NCBI RefSeq assembly: GCF_904849725.1
Contig: NC_058518.1
Location: forward strand, 326,638,581 to 326,702,580
DNA from: Hordeum vulgare subsp. vulgare
Lineage: Eukaryota; Streptophyta; Magnoliopsida; Poales; Poaceae
Length of the DNA stretch: 64,000 nt
Direction: 5' to 3'
The notes beneath the pieces were generated by a model. That model ran no database searches. It saw only the letters and a list, made by a program, of their open reading frames with translations, and was not told the DNA's origin. A program made the position numbers and the translations under genes. Positions 58,437-64,000 of this stretch are shown here, piece after piece. Positions within the stretch are counted from its first letter, which is position 1, and each line of letters starts with the position of its first letter.

Positions 58437-59301
58437 TGGAACTTGGTAGACTTACTGTGATAATAGTCCTTTCAATGATTTTGGATTATAGGACTCTAGG
58501 TGATTATATAGAACCGCATCAATGTGGGATTTGTAGGAGTGACGGGTCAAGTGACGATTGATGGGATTGATGAACCACTTGATTGGATTCATAGGAAGGA
58601 AACAAGATCTTGGATTAGCATACTACATGTTTACTTAGTATAGGGATACATCAACTTAGCCCATGAATAACCTAGCCGAGCACTTGGATCTGCTGAGTTT
58701 CAATCCTTAGCAGCTTGTAGGCTTCTCGTGGATTTTTACGTAGGGACACAGATAAGTGATTATTGCATACTTATGAAGTTTTGGTTTAGTCCTACTCTCA
58801 AAACTTGGAGTTGAGTGGCATAAGTGATGTTGGAGTTGACTTGTATGACGTGGTACCTTTTATGATACTTGATGACATTGTCTGAAAGAAATATGTAGGA
58901 CTATTGGCATCTAAGAAATGTGTTCAGGGATAAGATGGTAGGTGTTCACTCGCATCCTAAGTTCCATAAAAACCCCAAAGCTCCACCGATCCATAATATG
59001 GTTGGATTATGACCATAGGTCTTGGCTCTAAGTCATGAGACCATGGCCGATACTCCGCCTCGGCTACCACCAACCATGTCCATGAGGAATGTCGACATGA
59101 AGGACTAGATTATGTTGGGCCACAAACCCCTAGTCGAGTGATCATCCAGAACAAATCCCTGCTCCTCTCACATATCCCGTGAGCAATGTGCTTATGTGGT
59201 GCTTGGATAAATACGTCATTATCCTCATGATGACATACTTATTTACCCAAAAAGAGAAGGATAAGCCGGCAACCGTGTGATCACCTGGGATGATTTGAAG
59301 A
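58437..59301 (+). other. Non-coding interior of X, right part
   Basis: Continues the X interior; the left and right flanks of the CACTA join smoothly (GATAT/TGGAACTTGG). No ORF. Ends where a second copia LTR inserts. Confidence 0.55.
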
Positions 59302-60815
59302 TGAGGGTCGATAGAAGGCGTGTCTAGGGGGGGTGAATAGACTACTTGACAAGATTAAAAACCAGCCTTTTCCCAATTTTATGGTTGGCACATTTTAGCA
59401 ATTCCAACAAGTATATCGCACCCTACACATGCTAGTCAACATATATGGCAGCAGAAAGTAAATACTTTGCACATGTAGAAAGGAGTAGAGTTTAGGAAGA
59501 TCAAATGCGAAGAAGTTGGCACGGCGATTTTTGGTATGGTTTCGATAGGTGGCACTATCGTACGTCCATGTTAGTGGAGACTTCAACCCACGGAGGGTAA
59601 CGGCTGCGAGAGTCCATGGAGGGCTCCACCCACAAGGGGTCCACTAAGAAGCTGCCTTGTCTATTCCACCATGGCTTCCACCCACGAAGGACTAGCCTCA
59701 CTCGTGGTAGATCCTCACGAAGTAGGTGATCTCCTTGCCCTGACAAACATCTTGGTTCAACTCCACAACACAAAGTAGGAGGCTCCCAAGCGACACCTAA
59801 TCAATCTAGGAGGCACCACCCTCCAAAAGGTAATAGATGTGGTAGAACGATGTACTCCTTGCTCTTGTGCTTCCAAAGATAGTCTCCTCAACACTCAATC
59901 GCTCTCTCACAAAATATGAATGGGTAGGAGAGATTAATTTGGTGGAAAACAACTCGGGGAGGCAAGAGACCAAGTTTCAAATGAATGGATTGGAATATAT
60001 TGATCTCAACACATGAGTAGGCGACTCTCTCTTAGAAAAATGAATCTGGCAAGTGTAAGTGTGTTTTGAGTGCTTCCTCTATGAATGAGTCGTATGTGGA
60101 GGGGCATATATAGGTAGCACCCATAATCCAACCGTTACACCTATAGTGACAAACTCGGTGACACCAAAGTCATAAACTCGATGATACCGACTTGCACAAA
60201 GGGGATACTTTTGAATCTCGGTGAGATCGATATACACAACTCGATGGGACCGAAAAGGTGGCTAACGGTCAGATGAGCCAACTTAGTGATACCGATACTC
60301 AAGCTCAGAAATTTCGATTTTGTGTACCAGGCAACAGAAAGTTGGTCACCTAAAAGAGGTAGCACCAATACAGAATCAGTTGTAACAAAAAGGTAGGTTT
60401 GGCTAGGATTCTGTGTGGGTTGAAAATTGGTAGGGACAAATCTCAAAAATTGGTGGCACCGATTTCGGATATTTGGCTTGGGACAGAAATGTTATATGGG
60501 AAAATGAGTGAGTATTTTTGGTGGCCATCTCTGAGCACTTGAGCAACGAGTTCATTTTAATACATCACCCCCTTTTAATAGTATTGGCTTTCTTATGGGC
60601 TCAAATGTGATTTCTCACAAATATAAAATGAAGAGTCTTTCTGCTTGAAGCTTGAGGAAATCATATTCCCTCATCAAGGGGCATCTCCACTTAAACCTTT
60701 AGCCAATGCTCTCTATGGACTAAACCTGAAATATACTAGATAAAAGGGTTAGTACAAGGGACAATTTATGTTGTCATGAATTATCAAAACAACCAAGGGA
60801 GAATATGTGCTTTCA
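59302..60815 (-). repeat. 3' LTR of a second copia element (SIRE/Maximus type)
   Basis: On the minus strand it starts TGAAAGCACATATTCTC at 60815, after an AAAAAGGGTGAGAT polypurine tract (60816-60830), and ends near TGAGGGTCGATAG (plus 59302, TG...). The left border is set by alignment to the first copia LTR, so it is approximate; the flank would be GAAGA. A TATATA box lies near 60103-60112 (minus). Because the PPT adjoins it, this is the 3' LTR and the element's body lies to the right. Confidence 0.75.
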
Positions 60816-61335
60816 ATCTCACCCTTTTTGGTAATTGATGAGAACATACAATCAAAGCTTCAAATAAAGACTGGCATTAGAATATGACATCTTTGAAAGA
60901 TATATGACTAGTACAAGCTCCCCCTAAATGTGTGCAATCCCTTTTTAAAGGATAGTTGCTTTCGACTGCATGGGCACACACAAGGTAGAAGGACAAGACA
61001 AGTCATATACATCCTAGCTATATGCATCAAACATATGTGAATGAAGAACTTCCATGTTCATGACTCACTCTTGCAAACAGTATGTGCAAGAAACAAGAGA
61101 TCGTCACGAACAAGGATATGATACATATACTTACCTTGAGGTTCTTGAGGATCTTAGCGGTAGGAGTACACTTGAGAAAACAATTGTTAGATAACACAAG
61201 AGTATACTATTGTAAACATGCAAAGAGCTTCAAGATAATAGATATGTCTCCAAGAATTTTTAGAACTTTCTTCCCTTAAGAATGAATATATGATTACCTC
61301 TCTGATTGAATCATAGTATGTAGATACTGGGAGTA
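60816..61335 (-). other. Interior of the second copia element (3' part), cut at 61336
   Basis: AT-rich, with a PPT beside the LTR and a CTCCCCCTAAATG stretch (60920s) like the first copia element. No ORF survives here. A gypsy LTR begins at 61336 with GAGTA just before it. Confidence 0.65.
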
Positions 61336-64000
61336 TGTAACACCCAAATTTTTAAGGATTTCTTGATTTTTGAACTATTTAAAAAAATGGATTTCTAAAT
61401 TTTGGCTTTGGTAAAAACTTTGAAGCTCTTTGACAACCTCTTTCAGAAAACTTTTGAAGCTTTCCTTCCTCAAGCTGCCTGGTTTAAAAAGTATTATTTT
61501 TTCCTCTTCTCAAAATGAATTGGTTTGGGAGAATATTTTATTATTTTGCAAAACCTTGGAATTTATTTCTACAGGTTCAATTGTCAAAATTTCCTCAAGT
61601 TTTTTTCCTCCATTCTGATTTAGACCCTTTTGCACTTCTCTAACATCTAGGTCTTCATTTTCATTGATTTACCAAAGCTTTAGAACGGTTTAACCACCTT
61701 TCATATTTTATTTCAAATAAAAGTATTTTCTGTAATCAGTTTTGACCTCAGCAAATTTACAAAGGAACTCAGTGATTCCTTTGGAATTTTGGACCCAAAC
61801 TCTTACCCTTTGAAGACCTTAGTACACTCAACCTTTTTCACCAAAAAATTTGGAGTCACAAGTTTAAAAATTTCAAATTTCATTTGACTCAAGTTTGACC
61901 CAAAAGACTACGTTTTCAGTAAAAACCTAAGTAAATAGTTTCAAAATTTCTGAAAATTTGTGGGTAGTCTTTTGACCCAATGAGTGACCACTCCAAAAAA
62001 TTTCAGCTCAAAATATTTTGTGCACGTGCCAATTTCATTTAATCAAACACCTAATGTGCACTATTGCCACTATCAATCTCTGAATTTGATTCAGTCAACA
62101 TTCAGAGTTCAGTTTGAGTGAAAATCACCACAGTATCGATGCAAGAGAAGCTCGATCCTGTGCCCGAGCTTATCCACGCGCTACACACCTCCTTGGACGC
62201 TTGCTAGCGTTGGTGGTGAGCTGGCCGAGCCAGTCAAGCTCCACCAGCGGCACCTACAACGGCTGCCACGGACACCAGTGTCTCCCTTGTTGCAGCCCCG
62301 CACCGTCCGGCACGACCCATTGCACCTGAAGCCTCGGCGTTTCCGTGGACCCAGCATGCGCTGTGTTTGCCGTCGCCACGCCCCGAGTAGAACACAACAC
62401 AAACTCTACTGCCGCCATGCACAGCAAGATCTGCTCCGTCGACCCGGGTCCTCCGTCGATGACCAAGCAACCTTAGGACAAAAATGGATTCCCCTCGATG
62501 AGTAGGTACGAGCCGGACCACCTAACCACCTGACTAAGCCCTAGATCACCGGAATTGCTCGCCGGAGTTAAGACCCACGACACCTCTCTTGGGCCTCTAT
62601 AAATAGAGCCCCGTCCAAGCTGCTGAACCCATCATTCACCTCACCACACTCCACCCCCACTCCAAAAACTTGCCCGAGCTAGAGAAGGGCCTCGGAGAGG
62701 CCTTCTTCCCCAGTTCCGCCCGCCCCGATCCGCTTCGGGTTCCGGTTGGATTCGAGCAAGGTGAGCAGAGGTAGGAGCCCCTGAGGCATTCAGAAGCTTA
62801 CTGGTGACGCCCTCATCCTGAGCTCCACTTTGATGTAATCGCAGGCGAATCCCTCGATGAGTTCTGGAGGTGCCCGAAGCTGCCGTCCGCCGGAGCAAGG
62901 TCATCGTCGATGTAGAGCCCTCCCTCAACCCAATCCACCTCTCACCGACGTGCAGGAACACAGTGAGTGTGTAGATGCCCTCGGTTGGCTGTCTCCCTCC
63001 GTCAATCGCTGCCCGCGTTTACCGCAACGCCTCTGGCGCTGGTGAGTTCGAACCTGACAAGGTGGGACCCCCTCGTCAGGGTTTTGTTCTTTTTGAATAA
63101 TTTTCCTCGAAGGCGCTTTCGCCAGGAGCCGTCTTCGAGGCAGGTTAGGATATTTTCCTTTCGCGCGCTTTGAGTTCCTCAAACTAGCCCGTGGATAGAT
63201 TCTGTTTTATTACACAATAGTCTGTGAATGTGATTTTCTTATATCTAATAAACTACAACATCTTTTGAATTGATTCTTTTTGCAAAATCTTTCTCTGAGG
63301 GTCTAGTTTATTTTAAGATTTATTTAAAAATTATTTGGATCCAGTAGCTAGGCCTCAACTCTTACGACGGTATGTGTTATATGACATAGATTCTGACGAA
63401 GGAAACGCCAATGTTAACTTCATCGAGCTTGATCCCGACTACGTAGAACCAGGCAAGCATGTTTGAACTTTTGATGTGTTGTTTCGTCACTAACAAAAAA
63501 TTACTTTGCGTCCATTGCATTATTCGAGCATATTGCATATCTCTTAAATAATGTTAAAAACAAGACTATGGCAAGTGATGGTTGTGAGAGGTCGTGGATA
63601 ACCTAGTCACACAGAAGGTCATAGGTTATGGCCTGGTCATGACAAATGCATATTTGTGAAGGGAAGAACGTAATAATTCCAGTATCGACCTGGATTGAGT
63701 CTTGTCAGTGTCTTACTTTCATTATCATGCTACCACAGTTTCCTGAATGAGGATTCAGTATAGTCAGTTGTAGGCCTATTATCAGTCACTCACTAAGTAA
63801 AGGGACCAGGATGAAGGTATCCATGGCCCTGGACTAAATCCAGTCATCCGGTCACGGGGCATGGGTGTTTCCGGTCTGGTACCGAGAGGGAGGGCACTCC
63901 CTTGTAGTGCGCGGTATAAATTTGATTCCATGCTAGTTGAGGTCGGAGCCTCCCCGTCTTATGGTTTTGTCCTGGCAGCGTAGTCCGGGTGAAGCCGCAC
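61336..64000 (+). repeat. Gypsy LTR running off the window (chromovirus-type, plus strand)
   Basis: Begins TGTAACACCCAAATTT, the TGTAACACCC-type start seen in long-LTR chromoviruses. It has a GC-rich block at ~62120-63060 and a TATA box. Its sequence does not match the X LTR or the first chromovirus LTR at the start, so it is a different family. The end is not reached, so LTR, solo LTR or internal cannot be told apart. Confidence 0.7.
62598..62605 (+). promoter_or_regulatory. TATA box of the right-end gypsy LTR
   Basis: TATAAATA within CTCTATAAATAGAGCC, followed ~30 bases later by a CACCTCACCACACTCC-rich leader. A strong plant core promoter by sequence. Confidence 0.75.

Larger units (their letters stand above)
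24732..59301 (+). mobile_element. Element X: plus-strand long-LTR retrotransposon, non-coding interior
   Basis: The LTR starts TGCCACACCC at 24732 inside the LINE, and the base run before it is GATAG. It ends CCCCACA at 51826, followed by a TGGTATtAGAGCC primer site at 51831, which fixes the plus orientation. Without the nested Athila element the LTR is ~5.8 kb. The interior (51827 to 59301, minus the CACTA insert) has no gag or pol domain that I can see, so this is a non-autonomous (large derivative type) element. The 3' LTR lies outside the window or is lost. Family not assigned; the TGCCACACCC/TGTAACACCC-like start resembles other chromovirus LTRs (inference). Confidence 0.7.

Noticed and set aside
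61336..61460. 3' LTR of element X
   Set aside because: Both start TG(T/C)(A/C)ACACCC, but the following sequence does not match the X LTR. Treated as a different element.
1..64000. A host gene
   Set aside because: Every recognisable protein domain found is transposon-derived, and no conserved host exon series or tRNA/rRNA gene was seen.

Overview
This is a plant nuclear window made almost entirely of nested transposable elements. I find no complete host gene, rRNA or functional tRNA. The organism is very probably a Triticeae grass (wheat, Aegilops or a close relative). The support is: a tandem array whose ~335 bp unit matches the Afa/pAs1 satellite; long-LTR Ty3/gypsy chromoviruses; an Athila-clade gypsy element; a SIRE/Maximus-type copia element with a third ORF; CACTA elements with CTTTAGTCCCGG-type subterminal repeats; a Stowaway MITE; and a Helitron end with the grass-type hairpin. 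Species cannot be fixed from sequence alone.

Layout. 1-10020: a chromovirus on the minus strand, with 3.7 kb LTRs, a gag-pol reading frame carrying eight in-frame stops, and an extra ORF between primer site and gag. 10021-16640: CACTA-derived sequence with a coiled-coil/TM ORF remnant, about nine Afa units, hairpin subterminal repeats and a B3-like ORF remnant. 16651-19480: a plant RNase H (RVT_3) fragment, AT-rich degenerate repeats and a tRNA-like box pair. 19483-~21723: a probable non-autonomous Helitron. 21724-23100: AT-rich and minisatellite DNA. 23190-24731: a LINE (ORF1 plus the start of ORF2).

From 24732 the LINE is interrupted by a large plus-strand LTR element, called X here. Its 5' LTR is ~5.8 kb, contains a ~957 bp tandem duplication, and is itself split by an Athila-clade element (28025-49336, TSD GGGCC). 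That element is split by a young copia element (33490-45762, TSD GACTT; LTRs differ by 9 substitutions and 1 indel). The X interior has no recognisable coding sequence. It holds a CACTA element (53902-58433, TSD TAT) that contains a hAT element (56372-57452, TSD ATGACCAG), which contains a Stowaway MITE (57079-57331, TA). A second copia LTR (59302-60815) follows, whose interior is cut at 61336 by another gypsy LTR running to the window end.

The most interesting signal is shared by two unrelated elements. In both the copia and the Athila element, the third (env-position) ORF is preceded by its own promoter-like segment and a short intron with good splice sites. In the copia case the splice joins a short upstream start exon in frame with the ORF. 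In the Athila case the promoter-like segment resembles a diverged copy of the element's own LTR. This suggests that both elements express the third ORF from a separate, spliced transcript.
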